Part shown: positions 9,959 to 49,310 of the stretch, one piece after another
Layout of the letters: each line of letters begins with the position of its first letter
Position numbering within the stretch: the stretch's first letter is position 1
Source of the DNA: Alligator mississippiensis
Taxonomy: Eukaryota > Chordata > Crocodylia > Alligatoridae
Direction of reading: 5' to 3'
NCBI RefSeq assembly: GCF_030867095.1
Contig: NC_081828.1
Coordinates: 54,041,434 to 54,105,433, forward strand
DNA length: 64,000 bases
Translations under genes and position numbers: made by a program
Notes under the pieces: generated by a model
The model's database searches: none
Told to the model about the DNA's origin: nothing
What the model saw: the letters and a program-made list of their open reading frames with translations, nothing else

Positions 9959-12900
9959 ACATAATTTAAACATTTTGCTGATAAAGATTTTTTTTGTCAA
10001 TGACCATTTTTAGCAACAAAAATTTGGCTCCAAAATCTTCCACGAAAGTGAAACTGGTGACATGGCAACTTCGATCCATCTCGTTTTTTTTTTTTTTTCT
10101 TTTAAAACTTTTTTTTATTCATTTCAGTTAAGCAAATTGTATTGTTAAAATCTCAGGTTCAGTGACCCAAACCAAGAGCCTCTCCCAGCCCCTGCCCCCA
10201 CCCCCTTCACTGAAAGCCCCGTTCCTTGCTGACTAGCAGCACGAGGGTTGTAGATGGAGGTACGCTTCCTCCTGCCAACCCGAGATCATTTCCAAACCAG
10301 TCCCGAGAGCCCACTACAAATCCCCCACCCCCCTCCCCCATAACATGGGATTTACTGAGCAGATACATGGACGTGTAGATAAGACTAGTAAGACATAGTA
10401 TATTCATCATCCATACCACAATGCTATGTTCCTAAGGCATGCCATCCTACACGGGATGAGTTCGAAAGCCGGCCTGCTTTCCCATACTTCACATCTTGCA
10501 CGCTTCGTTTGCCTGAGGGAGGGTTTTCCAACACCTGGTATTCCTGCCTTACTACTTACTAGTTACAATCCATTCCTTCCTCCCACTTCAGGGCTGATGC
10601 ACTCCTCTCTGGGTTCAGTCCCTCTGTGTGTGTTGGTGGCTTGTTCTATTCAGTGATTGCTATTTCTCCTCCAGCTGTGCCCAGCTTGGAGTTGAGAAGT
10701 ATGGTGGGTTCCGGCAAGGAGCCATTGCTATTCTCTGAAATAACTCGCATGTGAAACAGAGAGAGCTCATGAAAAGCTTGACACCCACAGAACAGGAAGA
10801 GCTATTTGTCTAGAGGAGTTTAGCTACTGGCTATGTACATCAGGCATCAGACAAAGAAATTGCTGCTCCCTCCCCACAAAATGACTGTGCCCCTTATATA
10901 CACCTGCTCTGTGTCAGAGCAGGGGGTCTCCAGGTCCTTCCCATGCTCTTGGGGGCAGCACTAGGGCAGAGCTAGCAGCATGAACTCCAGATTGAGAAGT
11001 CCCTGAAGAGGAGGTGACCCCATGTGTGGCGTCTCTCACCCACTCCCATCGCCCCTTCTAGTTTCTGAGATGTGGTAAGCAGGAGACACAGAAACCAGAC
11101 CAGGGGTTTGGCCTGGAAACGCCAGTTCATCCTCCACACACCCTTCCCCCTTCCTGGTCACAGGCAACTTCATTGCAGCAGTAACAATTTCTGAGCTGGC
11201 TGCTTCAGACGGGGGTGATCCTGGCAGGGGGAAGATTGCTGGTAGCGTCACTGACATCCCACCGCCTTATCCAGTGGACCACGGTGGGCACCAAGCAGAG
11301 GTCGAGGGATTTCTGGGTTCTAAGTCCATCTCTGACGTTGACTTACTCTGGACCTTGGTCAGAAGATCAGTCATCTTAACTTCTAGGCCTCAAGACTTTC
11401 CCTCTGTGACACAGGCATCACCATACCTACCTCTGATGCCTGCTCCGTCACTGTCATCAGGGTTGCCACCAGTTGCGTCTGCTATTACAAGGGGCCTTCT
11501 TGGCCTCTGGCTTCTCCCTTTGCAATTGGCTGTTACAAGTCCACAGCAACAAGGTGCCTTATTCAGTGGGTCACCAAATCCAGTGCAGTGTCTCTTTGGA
11601 GCTTCCCCTGAAGCTTGTGCTTCAGTGCAACCCTTTTAGCTCCCCCTCCCCCTCGCATGGGAGACTTGCAGCCCTCAGCTGGACATGAGCAGCAGCGTCT
11701 CTGGCTGGGGCTCCAGCAGCCTCCTATGGTTCAGAGCCCCTGGCCTGGAATGGGATGAAGTGTTTAGTTACAGACTGGGGCTAGGACAGGCTTTGTCAAC
11801 ACCAACATAACAGTAGGGCATTGGCAGATGCCCGAGAGTTAAAGACAAACAGCTAACCCTCCCCCCCAAAAAAAAGACTGATGGCTACACTGGAAAAAAA
11901 TGAAGGGCAGAAAGATGAAATCTAATGCTGGGCTTTCCCTTCCTCTTGAATACTGCACTAGTTCTGGATGGTGTACTGTCATGGAGACAGGAGCTGAGTC
12001 CCCACAAGTCTAAAGCTGGCCTTTCTGGTGCATGAGGCCTGTTCTCATGTCAACTCCCCCTGTGCTTTCCAACCCACATTCCTCTTGCACTCATTCCCTT
12101 GCTGGCCTTCAACTAGAAGTGCTGCACTCAACACAGTCCCAGACAGGAAAACCCAGCTGGAGGTCCTCCTGAAGGAGGCAGACTGGAGAGGCAAGCAACT
12201 CAAGCAGCCAGTGAATGTCACATGTTGAACAGGCTCCCCAGGGGCAGCTCAAAGCCTGTGGCCTAGAAGAGAGGAAGATGGCGGGGGGGAGGGAGGGTGG
12301 ATAGGAAAGGGGAGGATGCAAGCAGGAATAGAGACTACGCTATCTCCCGGAGGCAGGAAGGGAGAGACAAGCAAGGAAGTCGGTTCCTGAGGAGTAGTTT
12401 GTGCCTATCAATCAAATGAGCGCCCTGAAGGCCTGGGATTCTCCTGAGAGCCGTGCTCAGCTCAGGATTAATTAGCTACGACTGAATCCTCACCCTTGCT
12501 GACTTCATTCAGCCACTGCTGAAATGACACTGTAACCCCCAGTGACAAATGTGTCCCCCCACTTGGTGCACAGCAGCAGGTGTTGCCTGGTAAGCAGAAA
12601 TAAGTACAGCAGCCTGTTGGCAAGTGTCAAACTGTACTTCTAGGGTTACAAAGTACCTCATCCTGTGAGCCCCCCAAATACAAAGACTAATATTACAGAA
12701 CGCTATAAACTCATGATCATCTTTGAGGTGGGGAGAGAAATAGGGCCCACAGTTTGTGGCTGCTATTGGCTTTCCACAGTGCTGTGTCTGTTGCAACAGG
12801 TTCTTTTGCAGGTTCTGTCCCTAGCAGCCCTCCACCTGGGACTCAAAACATGGTGCAAACCTAGCCCAGCCCACAGCAGGGATGTTCTGAAGCTGGAAAG

Positions 12901-13223
12901 GTTTGTTTGTAGTGGAGAATCATTGAAGGATAATGGCCACTCCTAATGAGTAGTTGCATACAGCAGGAATGCTTATTGCCAGGCTGAGGTTTGCTGCTCC
13001 CCTTTGGGAACCCTAGCTCCAGAAACACAATTGCAATTTAGATTTTTTTTTTCAGCTTCAAAGGTAATTGGGTCCATCCCTGGCCTGAGGACTCCCTGCC
13101 CATGCTAAGTCTGGGCTTTGAGCCAAGCAGGTTGGGCCAAGCACGTGGTGTTCTGAAATAGTGCATTGTACTGAGAGAGGCCAAAGGGGCTCACGCTAAA
13201 ACTATTAAAAAGATCCACCAAGT

Positions 13224-13229
13224 TTTATT
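13224..13229 (-). terminator. NMNAT2: Candidate proximal NMNAT2 poly(A) signal AATAAA
   Basis: AATAAA on the - strand about 400 bases after the stop codon. It would give a short 3'UTR if used. Confidence 0.3.
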
Positions 13230-13626
13230 TAGCTGAAGTGCCAGAAAATGCAAAAGAACAAGCCCCTACTCCCAGAGCATGCTCAGTAGGCAGACAGCAG
13301 AGCCACTTCCCTAGGGCATGCTGGGAAGGTGGGCACTAGAGCCGCCTCCTGAAAGCATACTGAGTTGATTATATCTCTATTTGCTCTACCCCCTGTGTAC
13401 AAAGGGGAAAGGTTCTCCAAAGAAGATTGCTGAGCTGTGCAGCTGGGGTGTGCCACAGTTCCCTGGAGATTCCTGCACTATGGAGCGTTGGAGTCGGTGA
13501 GTGAGACAGGCAGACACACGCAGGAGGCCGTGAGAGAGACAGACAGACACAGAGAAAGAGAGAAGTGTGATGGAGAGCTGTAGGGAAGTGGAGCGATGGG
13601 GTTGCTTCACTGTGGAGCCTCGGGCT

Positions 13627-41256
<27,630 letters not shown>

Positions 41257-41867
41257 TCAATATATACACTTCTCTCGCTATTGCCGAGAACTAGCATGCA
41301 CCTTAGGCCAAATGTGCTAAATTTTCATGTGTAGTTTTACATGGGCAAAGCCCTGAGTTTAGCCACATGCATAATTGCACAAAAAACTGGGCAGCCCCTT
41401 TTGAAACTTTGGCTCTGAATGTTCCAGGGATGCTAAGGAGCTGATTCACATACACGGAACTTAAGTGGATTTACGATGCAGTGGAAAGTGTGTGTTGTCT
41501 TTCCCCAGTACACTGATTCACAAACAGGGTGTCCTGGTACCCAGGAGTGCAGCTAGATCCTCTGGAGGATGTAGAGAAGTGTGAAGAGGTAAGCAAATAC
41601 GGGCAGGTTCAAGCTTGTCCCTGTCCATACCCACTGCCCAGCGCCTCTGCAAGGAGGTAAGATCTGTAATATATAAGTTACATTTTGAGACTGGGTGCCA
41701 CTCAATTCACAAAGTTTTGGAGGCATGCCTTGAGTCCACAGAAGTTGAGAATTACTGCTCTAGGGGCTGCTCCAGGTACTGGTACCAGCCAACTACTGCT
41801 ACCAAATAATAAAGTAAATCTCTTAACTCAAGTATCAGAGCTCTGTTATTCAGTGCTAAAAATTCAC

Positions 41868-42330
41868 GGCTAAGTACAGACAGTCAAAAAGCCTGAGATT
41901 GAATTGGTTTGCTCTTCACAGGTTACTCTAAGCTGCCTAGGTTGAACTGTTAAGTAAGTGAATAGACATTCACTTTTGATTGTTGAAATGCAGCCACATG
42001 CATGCAGTGGCCCAGGCCAGAAGCCAGCGGGTGCTAGAGCAGGGGCAGACAATTATTTTGGGTGGAGGGCCCCTTACTGAGTTTTGGCAAACCATTGAGG
42101 GCTGCATGGCAGGTAGCCAGGGACAGATAGCTATTAATTTTCTAAATTTTTTAGGGGCCCCGAGGGCCAGATAGAATGGCCTGGTGGTCCGCAATTTGCC
42201 CACCCCTGTGCTAGAGCATGCCTCCCTGCTCAGCTGGAGCAGACAGTTTGGGCCCAAGGCTAGTCTGCCCACCTTGCAAAGGGGACTGTGAGTTAACTTG
42301 AATCTGGAGGGGATCTGGGACAGAAGTTCA
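41868..42330 (+). repeat. Unnamed interspersed repeat, copy A, interrupted by a hAT insertion
   Basis: Shares ordered blocks with the reverse complement of about 45985-46262: a start with acagaca, then caaaaagc, attgaatt, tcacaggtta, taggttgaac, a tgcagccacatgcatgcag relative, and ggccagaagc. The hAT element at 42040-42208 splits it. Family unknown to me; boundaries approximate. Confidence 0.6.
42040..42208. mobile_element. hAT deletion derivative (169 bp) with perfect 8-bp TSD
   Basis: TGCTAGAG on both sides (42032-42039, 42209-42216). Ends CAGGGGCAGACAATTATTTT and inverted CAGGGGTGGGCAAATTGC. Both halves align with the two ends of the 1,182-bp element at 33569-34750; the central about 1 kb is missing. 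Confidence 0.92.
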
Positions 42331-43234
42331 GTAAACCAATTTAACCTAAATCAGTTGAGTCTGATACTACATCTATACAGGTTTATCTTAAACTGGTTTC
42401 AGCCATTTTGAAAGCAGTTTATGTGCACTGAACTTCTCTTGTGTTACAGATTTGAACTGGTTTCCAATCACTTATACTGGTTTATGTATAATTTAAACCC
42501 ATATGTTCTGTTCAATTCCTGCTGATGATCTTTCTGATGGGAAGGAAGGGAAGAAAAGTTTATATTCAGAATAAAAGGTTACCACTGTCCATCACTGTCT
42601 CTTTCAATTCATTTTGTATTGCCAGCCCAGCAGAGCTTATCATGAAAATGAAGATGACACCAGATAAAGGATGTCACTGATCTGAATAGGATACTGGTTA
42701 ATAGTAATCACAGCCATTACCAACCGAAGCCTTTGGTGTCCTACATGAAACGAGCTTGTTGCATCTATCCCATCCTGGGACATGGAAAGGAGTCCATATA
42801 CCAGAAGCCACCACTGCACCTGGCAGCATCAGTATACCACCAAAGATCAATGAATAGGACCTGAAGCCTAAGCTTTCTTCTGACTTCAAAAACTGGTCAC
42901 TGCTGAAACGGGTATGGAAAGATGGTTGTGCTCCAGCCAGAGCCAGGCATGTCCTGTGAATAAATCTGGTCCCTCAGTTGTCAGGGATGCGATTCCAGGA
43001 CCTTTTACAGCACAGAAGTAATTTAAAAATAGAGCTGTCAAAATGGCAATGCATGCAATGAAATGGTCTGACTCCTGGTAACGTTGCTAGGCCGAGCGCA
43101 GTTAAATCTTTGTGAGTCAGGCAGAAAATGAGCCCGTAATGTTATTTCATGCCTGTTTGCATTGTATCCTCTTCGGCACTGTCTGTGCTGGCATGTTAAC
43201 TGGTTGAGTGGAACCTGTTTAAAAACTGTTCCTA

Positions 43235-43515
43235 GGTATGTGAGAAGCAGCATGGTCTAGTAGATGGGACACTGGACAAAGCAGGAGATAGCTCTGTCAC
43301 TACTTTACTGTATAATCTTACACAAGTCATGTTACTTCTCTGTGCCTCAACGTCACCTTCCAGCCCTTTGTCTCACTGATTTCCTTGCAGGCTCTTTGGG
43401 AAGAGATGATTTCTTGCTGTGTTTTCTTGTATTCTTGTATCCTGTTTAGAACAATGAGGCCCTGATCTCAGTTGGGATATCTCAGTACTACAGCTGTATG
43501 TATTAATGTAGGTAT
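43235..43515 (+). repeat. CORE-SINE with LINE-type tail
   Basis: Reads agcagcatggtctagtagat (tRNA-like head), then acttctctgtgcctcaacg (MIR core), then ttgtatcctgtttagaacaa and tgaggccctgatctcagttg, the LINE-derived tail shared with the copy at 52015. Near full length but diverged. Confidence 0.75.
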
Positions 43516-45378
43516 GTGTGTATTTGTATATATACATAATATATATCATATGTTTTGCCTGGTCTAAACTGTGTTAGCAAGAATTCGTATTTTTAGACCA
43601 GGTGAAGATACAGAATGGATTGACCTTTTGGGTTTTCAAAGGAAGATGCTAATGCTATGCATAGGCCCCACTGAAGTTGTCATGGCAATCGGTACATTCA
43701 TATAATGGATGAACAGTGCAGGGCAGCATAGGACACACGATTTGCATATTTAAAAAGCCTATGCATTATGTATGCTCCACCCATAGTACAGGCACACAGC
43801 ACACTGCAGCACTGCCTCTTTCCCTATGTAAACTACTAATGGAGAAGACCTTGTGGTCAATGTGTTTGCATTGCTAACTTGCTTTTTCATTTCACTGAGG
43901 TTTAATGGAAGAGGAGGTCTGAGTTGAAACTGTGGGAGCCTCTTTCCCGCATGCTCAAGCTTAATTTCTGTGTTTAAAAATAGAAATGCACCTCAGAAAA
44001 ATATTCCAGGAAAAAAAAAACAGGAGAGAAAATAGACACCAGCTGGTCACCACTGATGCTTGAAATGTGGTTCTGTTCTGGGAAGACAGCTATTGTAACA
44101 GCCACATGGATCTGTGCAGAGTTACGGCTGCTCACTTCAGTGGCAAGTTAAGATCCCAATTCTGCATCTGGATTTGCACAGATAAATCCCAAAAGCTGTG
44201 GGCTCCTTTCACTGTTGTGTGCCTTCTGCACAAAGCAAAGGTTCTCTCCCCTTGATCAAACTGCATGATTTAGAATGACTTGCACTTGTGCAGCGAGTTT
44301 TTGTTTGGAAACCGTAAGAGACTGTTAATGCTTACGTGCTGCATTGCTATAACCTTAAGGCATCTGCACAGGCACATGGGCATTGTGGTAAGTACATCAG
44401 TAGCTATAACCCAGAGTGAGGACAAGGTCTTACTTTGTATCATGCCTAGTCCTTAGCACTCCAGAGCTGGCACAGCTATGCTGGACGTGCTTGATGTTTT
44501 TCCATCTCATGCATCGGCACAGAATTTTTAACTAAGATCCAATTTTGCCCTCTCAGCCATCAAACCCGTGTGCCAGCCCTCAGCATGCTTATAGCTTTGC
44601 TTACAATGGGGCCGTTGATTACAATGGAACTGTGCGCAGCAGGAAATAATACTGTGCGATAGAACTGTCTGGAGGGTGACAATTCCATTTTGTGGCAACT
44701 CAGGGATGCATTTGTTCTGTATTGGAATGAAAACAATGTCTGAAACATTTTTGTGAAAGCAAAATTGTGTCAAAAGGTCTGCAGGTATGTGCTTGTGAGC
44801 TTGTCATGTGGAATCGAACAGCTGGTGCTTGAGGCACTAGCCTGAGACATTGGAGACTCAGGTTGGAGCCTCCAAGCAGAGCACATACTGTAACCACCAG
44901 GCTCTAGCATGTCAGAATACATTTCAGCCTCAATAATGCTGTGCTGCTAGATGCTGTGCGGTAAGAATGGCATAGCTGCTGGCATATGGTGCGTAAGAAT
45001 AGCTCCTCTTTGTGAGCAGTTATCTACAACCCCCCGAAGAAACCAGGGAAATTAACTTTTCGTGCTGGGAGCAACACTTTATCCCCAGAGTGGAGTTTGA
45101 CAGTCTCCATGCTCTGAACTGACAATGCAGGAGCATTGAAAGCAAAAAGAAAGTGGGCTAAGAGAATGTTAGGGGAAATAATTCGAAGCAACAAAGCTGA
45201 GACTGAGTACAGGCTTTTAACTCCTTGGGGCCTAGAGGGGCTGTTAGTGGTTCAGACATTTCCATTGGCATAGAAACACTAGGAGACAAAGGGTTTGTAG
45301 TGGACAAGGGGAGACCTTTTGGAAAACATCAGAATATTACAGTATTCACATGCCATCACCAGGCAGGATGGTTTAATA

Positions 45379-45500
45379 CAGGGCTGTCCAACTTCTGAAT
45401 AGTAGGGGAACCTTAGGGTTGCACCCCATTTCCCCCACACTACCCCTACTAGGGGTGGCAGTAGGAAGCTGAAGCCAGAGGAGGGAGGAGTCACCCCCCC
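45379..45500 (+). repeat. Left end of a hAT-like element
   Basis: CAGGGCTGTCCAACTTCTG is nearly the same terminus as the hAT at 26881-27193. No matching right end or duplication was found, so it is truncated or its end has decayed. A C16 run follows at 45495-45510. Confidence 0.4.
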
Positions 45501-45984
45501 CCCCCCCCTGCAATGGCATCAGCAGCTGGAGAGGTGAGCAAAGTCCCTGGACTTTGGCACCAGGGCCTAGAGGAGACCAGAGTCCTCTGCAGCACTACCG
45601 CCGCCATTGAATAAGCCCCTTCCTGCTCCCCTCCCTCTGGTGTCTGGCAGAGGTGGCTTATTCTGCCGCTTGCCCTGGACACAGAGCGAGCGGTGACAGC
45701 ATCTAGGTCGGGCAGACACTGCTGCAGTGCCCCAGAGGCAAAGAAGGGAATAACTCTGCTCTTTGCCCTCCGTGTAAGGGGCCCTTCCACTGGTGGAGGG
45801 GCACAGAGCGGTGGTGGCAGTCAGGGCAGGCAGACCCAGCTCTGGTCCCCCAGGGGCAGTGAGGGTACAGGGGAGAATAACCCCCCCACCCATAACCCCC
45901 CCACCCTGCCCCCTCTGCCTCAGGGAACGTGGCAGCCTGCTGCTGCAGCAGCAAAGTGGGAGCACATGGCGGACCCAGCTCGGC

Positions 45985-46262
45985 TCCCTGTCAATGGGAC
46001 AGGGAGGGGGGAATTAAACCCCTCTCTAGTCAGTTCAGCTGGCCACACCCCCCCCTCCGCACAGCTTCCTTGCAGCCAGAGAAGGCATGCTGTAGTCTCC
46101 CCCAGCTTCTGGCTTATGCAACTGCAGGCATGTACCTGCATTTCCTCAGTCCACAAGGAATATCAGTGCTGTTGCAAATCGGTTCAACCTACGCAGGTTA
46201 GACTAACCTGCAAAGATCGAATTAATTCAGGCTTCAGCTTTTTGCATGTCTGTCCCTATCCT
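45985..46262 (-). repeat. Unnamed interspersed repeat, copy B
   Basis: Reverse complement aligns with copy A at 41868-42330 and lacks the 169-bp hAT, so it shows the empty site. GC-rich upstream sequence (45500-45985) contains long open frames but no recognisable protein. Confidence 0.6.
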
Positions 46263-46289
46263 TATGGTCTAGCAATTTACAGTGCTACT

Positions 46290-46370
46290 TTAGGATTCAG
46301 GAGGTGTTGACTAAGTTCCCTGCTTTGCCACAGACTTCCTATGTGACCTTGGAGAAATTACTTGTCCTAC
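46290..46370 (+). repeat. MIR/CORE-SINE relic
   Basis: The order ctgctttgccacagacttc, then atgtgaccttggagaaatta, matches the MIR core. Confidence 0.55.
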
Positions 46371-46559
46371 AGCTACGCTGCAGCCTGGCACAGAGCACAG
46401 GGAGAAGTGAACTACTCTGGGTACTGAAGCAGTCTAGCCACAGCAGCCTGAAGCTTGTCATGAACTAATTCACCCAGCTTCTCAGCAGCATGCGCTTCCT
46501 CTGTAAAAGAAAATCTGGTCTTGTGGCTACAGACAACACTGAGGCAGATCAGAGTCCTC

Positions 46560-46660
46560 TTTCTAGCTCTATCTGTTTCTGACTCATTGTGAGACTTTGG
46601 ACAAATCACTCCATCACTGTATTCCTCAGTCTTCCCCTCTGGGAGTAATATTCCATAACT
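46560..46660 (+). repeat. MIR/CORE-SINE relic
   Basis: ctgactcattgtgagacttt, ggacaaatcact and cctcagtcttcccctctggg follow the order of the MIR core. Confidence 0.6.
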
Positions 46661-48324
46661 TCATAGGTGGCTCAATTCAGACTCTCTGACCAAGAGCAGG
46701 GTGGCCATATGCCTGACTGTGCATGCAAAATTGAGATCTCTTTATTCCTACGCAAAGGGCTTGTTTTGTTTGTTGCCAGCTAATGAGTTCAGTGTAAGAA
46801 TACTGCAGCCGCCACCACCCACAGTTCACTGCATGCAACTCCTTTTGGGAGCTGAAGCTAGCTCTCACGTGGGCTGAAGTTCTTGTTTTCTTTAGGCCTG
46901 GTGTCCCTGGGCTCTTTCAGAAGAGCCAGAGATGCCAAATCGAACCCAGGAGCCCTCACATTATGCAGGTTCAATTCTCTAGGGTGTGAACAATTTTCCT
47001 GATTTCTTTCAGTTTCCATTTGTCTGCTGCCACTGGCTGTTGCTCTTTAAACTACGTTCACCCCTTCTCTCTGCATAACTTCTTCCTTTTAGTGCTCATG
47101 TGGTTTCCCACTGTAACCTACTTATGCATTTGTAGCAGCTAGGGAATGATTTATGACTCTCCATTTCACCAGTGCTGCTTTTGACAGCCCCTCAGAGACT
47201 GGCAGGAAGGGAAAAGTATTAGCAGTTCCCATCACTGCCAGGACACAGAGAGATGTTGTTGTTAGAGAATTTGCTTCCAGCGCACTTGGTCCTGCCTGTC
47301 TATGAAGACCCGCATCCTCTCCGTTTGAAAAGTTTGTTGGGTATAATCCCAGCATGAAGTTAATCAGATATGGCAGAAAGATTTGCTATGGCGCGACTGC
47401 TTTAAAAAAATGAAGACGCCACACAAAGAGGGGGAGGGGGAACCTAGAGCAGTTTTCCCTCTAAGGCGCACTATATTTTTAAAGATGATCATTTAAAAAC
47501 TCAACAAAATGTAACAGTTTGTAGGAAGAGAGAATGTTACTAAAAGAGCGGCCTGGGCAATATATTGCAGAATAGCATGCTTGGTTAAGGTGGCTTCAGC
47601 AGTTTCTTTATATTCTTCTACTTCCTAGGTTTTATTTGATTACATAGTTTCAGACTTCCCTTGACCTGAAATTCTGCACCGGATGGTTTTCCAAAGAGAT
47701 TATTTGGTTTTGAAGCAAATATTTATAGAATTCCTTTGTTTAAATGACAGGCATTAGGAGGAGTCTTGCTTGTTAAGTTTTCTGCACTGCTGTACCTCAC
47801 AAATATCTTTGAATTTAAAACAAATTGCACTGAGCAAATGGATCCATTATTAGTCTCATCCCTTGCTTTCAGTAGCCTGGATAATGCCTTCCATGCATCC
47901 CAGTTCTGTGAAATACAGGAGATGTGTGAGATGGCTTCAGAGTGTTTCTTTCATGCAGGAAATATTTAGTCAGTGCCTTTAGATAATTTATTCCCTGGGG
48001 CCTTCCTCTAGCAAGTCCCAGAGAGGTGAATGCTGTCAGCTCTGTTGTGCATGTATATGAATGCATTCAGAAAACTGATACAACAGGATGGCCCAAGGTA
48101 TCATCAGTGCAGTGTTGATACCCAGGTCCCTGTCATACACCCCCCCCCCCCCCGGATCAAGCCTTTGTCTCTGTGCACTTTGCCTGCTTGAGAATGCACC
48201 TGGAAGAAGCTCAGCTGTGCAAGAGGCCAAGGAATTGCTTATCATCAGAAGGAAAATACTTTTCTTGTGGGTTGTCTCTCATAAACTGGATGTAGAAATC
48301 AATGGTTTGCACTGTGCCGGCACT

Positions 48325-48480
48325 CAGGAGACCTGTCTTTGCCGCTGCCCCACCAAGTGACCTTGGGCAAGTCACTTCACTGCCTTGTGCCTCAGTTTCC
48401 TCTTCTTTAAAGTGGGGTTAATGATACTGACACCATTTGTAAAGCACTAAGTTTGATGATGAAAAGTCCTGTAAAGAGCT
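48325..48480 (+). repeat. MIR/CORE-SINE
   Basis: Contains tgaccttgggcaagtcactt and tgcctcagtttcctcttctt, the best-conserved MIR core, followed by the aagtggggttaatgatactg segment. Confidence 0.85.
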
Positions 48481-48986
48481 GGTATTAGACATGCTGGTAA
48501 TAGTTAAAATATTCTGAAGCCTAGATCTTCCCTTCGTGACAGCCTTGTCATAACGAAGGGTTTCTTTGCAGAGCCAGTCTGATAATCACTGAGGTGTGTG
48601 CAGTCCTCACCTTAGAGATCCACCAGCTTGATGACTGGTAGGGTTGTATGAAACACCATCGTTTTGTTTTGACATCTGTTTTGCTGTTTCGAAGGGACAT
48701 TGTTTCATTTTGTTTCATTGTTTGTTTTGTTTTGAAGCACTGTTCCATTTTGTTTCATTGAAACTATTTCACTGTTTTGACATTTTGCCCAGAGGCTATA
48801 CTGGGGAATCATGAAAATGCCTAAAGCTTTGTAATTTCTTGCCTGATTTGGATGAAAATTGCAGGTGTGGTAGCCCCATTTAAGGGCAGGAAACATGCCA
48901 AGTTTCAAGGAGATAGGTGCAGAGTTTGGGAAACTGCACCTCAAACTGTTCAAAGCACAGCTCCTGACACTTGCCCGCAGCAGCAG

Positions 48987-49103
48987 CCTCCTCTCATCCG
49001 GGGCACAGATCCAGGGGCTCACATCCTCGGGAGGAGTCCGGCACAGCTTGGCAGCACTCCTGGGGGTATAAGCCCCTGGATCTGTGCCCTGGATGAGAGG
49101 AGG
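48987..49103. repeat. Hairpin 1 inside hAT element
   Basis: The left arm starting cctcctctcatccggggcac pairs over about 48 bases with the right arm ending gtgccctggatgagaggagg. The apical loop is about 18 bases. Size and pairing resemble a miRNA precursor. Confidence 0.8.
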
Positions 49104-49187
49104 CCGTCTCTGCCACCTGGGCGCAGCCCACACCCAGTGCCGGTCCCAGCACCAGAGAAGATTGCTACTGCTGCCTGTCCCAGGCAG

Positions 49188-49310
49188 CAGCCTCCTCTCA
49201 TCCAGTGCACAGATCTGGAGGCTTGCACCCCCAGGAGAAGTCCAGCACAGCCCAGCAGCCCTCCTGGGGGTGCAAATCCCCAGATTTGCACGCTGAATGA
49301 GAGGAGGCTG
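49188..49310. repeat. Hairpin 2 inside hAT element
   Basis: Left arm cagcctcctctcatccagtg and right arm gctgaatgagaggaggctg are inverted over about 50 bases. It is related in sequence to hairpin 1, about 200 bp away, so it arose by duplication. Confidence 0.8.

Larger units (their letters stand above)
9950..13626 (-). other. NMNAT2: NMNAT2 3' untranslated region (predicted, about 3.7 kb)
   Basis: Downstream of the NMNAT2 stop on the - strand. Two AATAAA signals at the far end (9953-9958 and 10114-10119) and one proximal candidate (13224-13229) could give long and short messages. The long extent is inferred from the long human NMNAT2 3'UTR. It contains a T run at 10085-10100. No coding exon is recognised. 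Confidence 0.55.

Noticed and set aside
45693..46310. 205-codon open frame on the + strand
   Set aside because: Lies in GC-rich repeat sequence (including copy B of an interspersed repeat). The translation is low-complexity and unlike any family; several frames on both strands are open at once, a base-composition effect.
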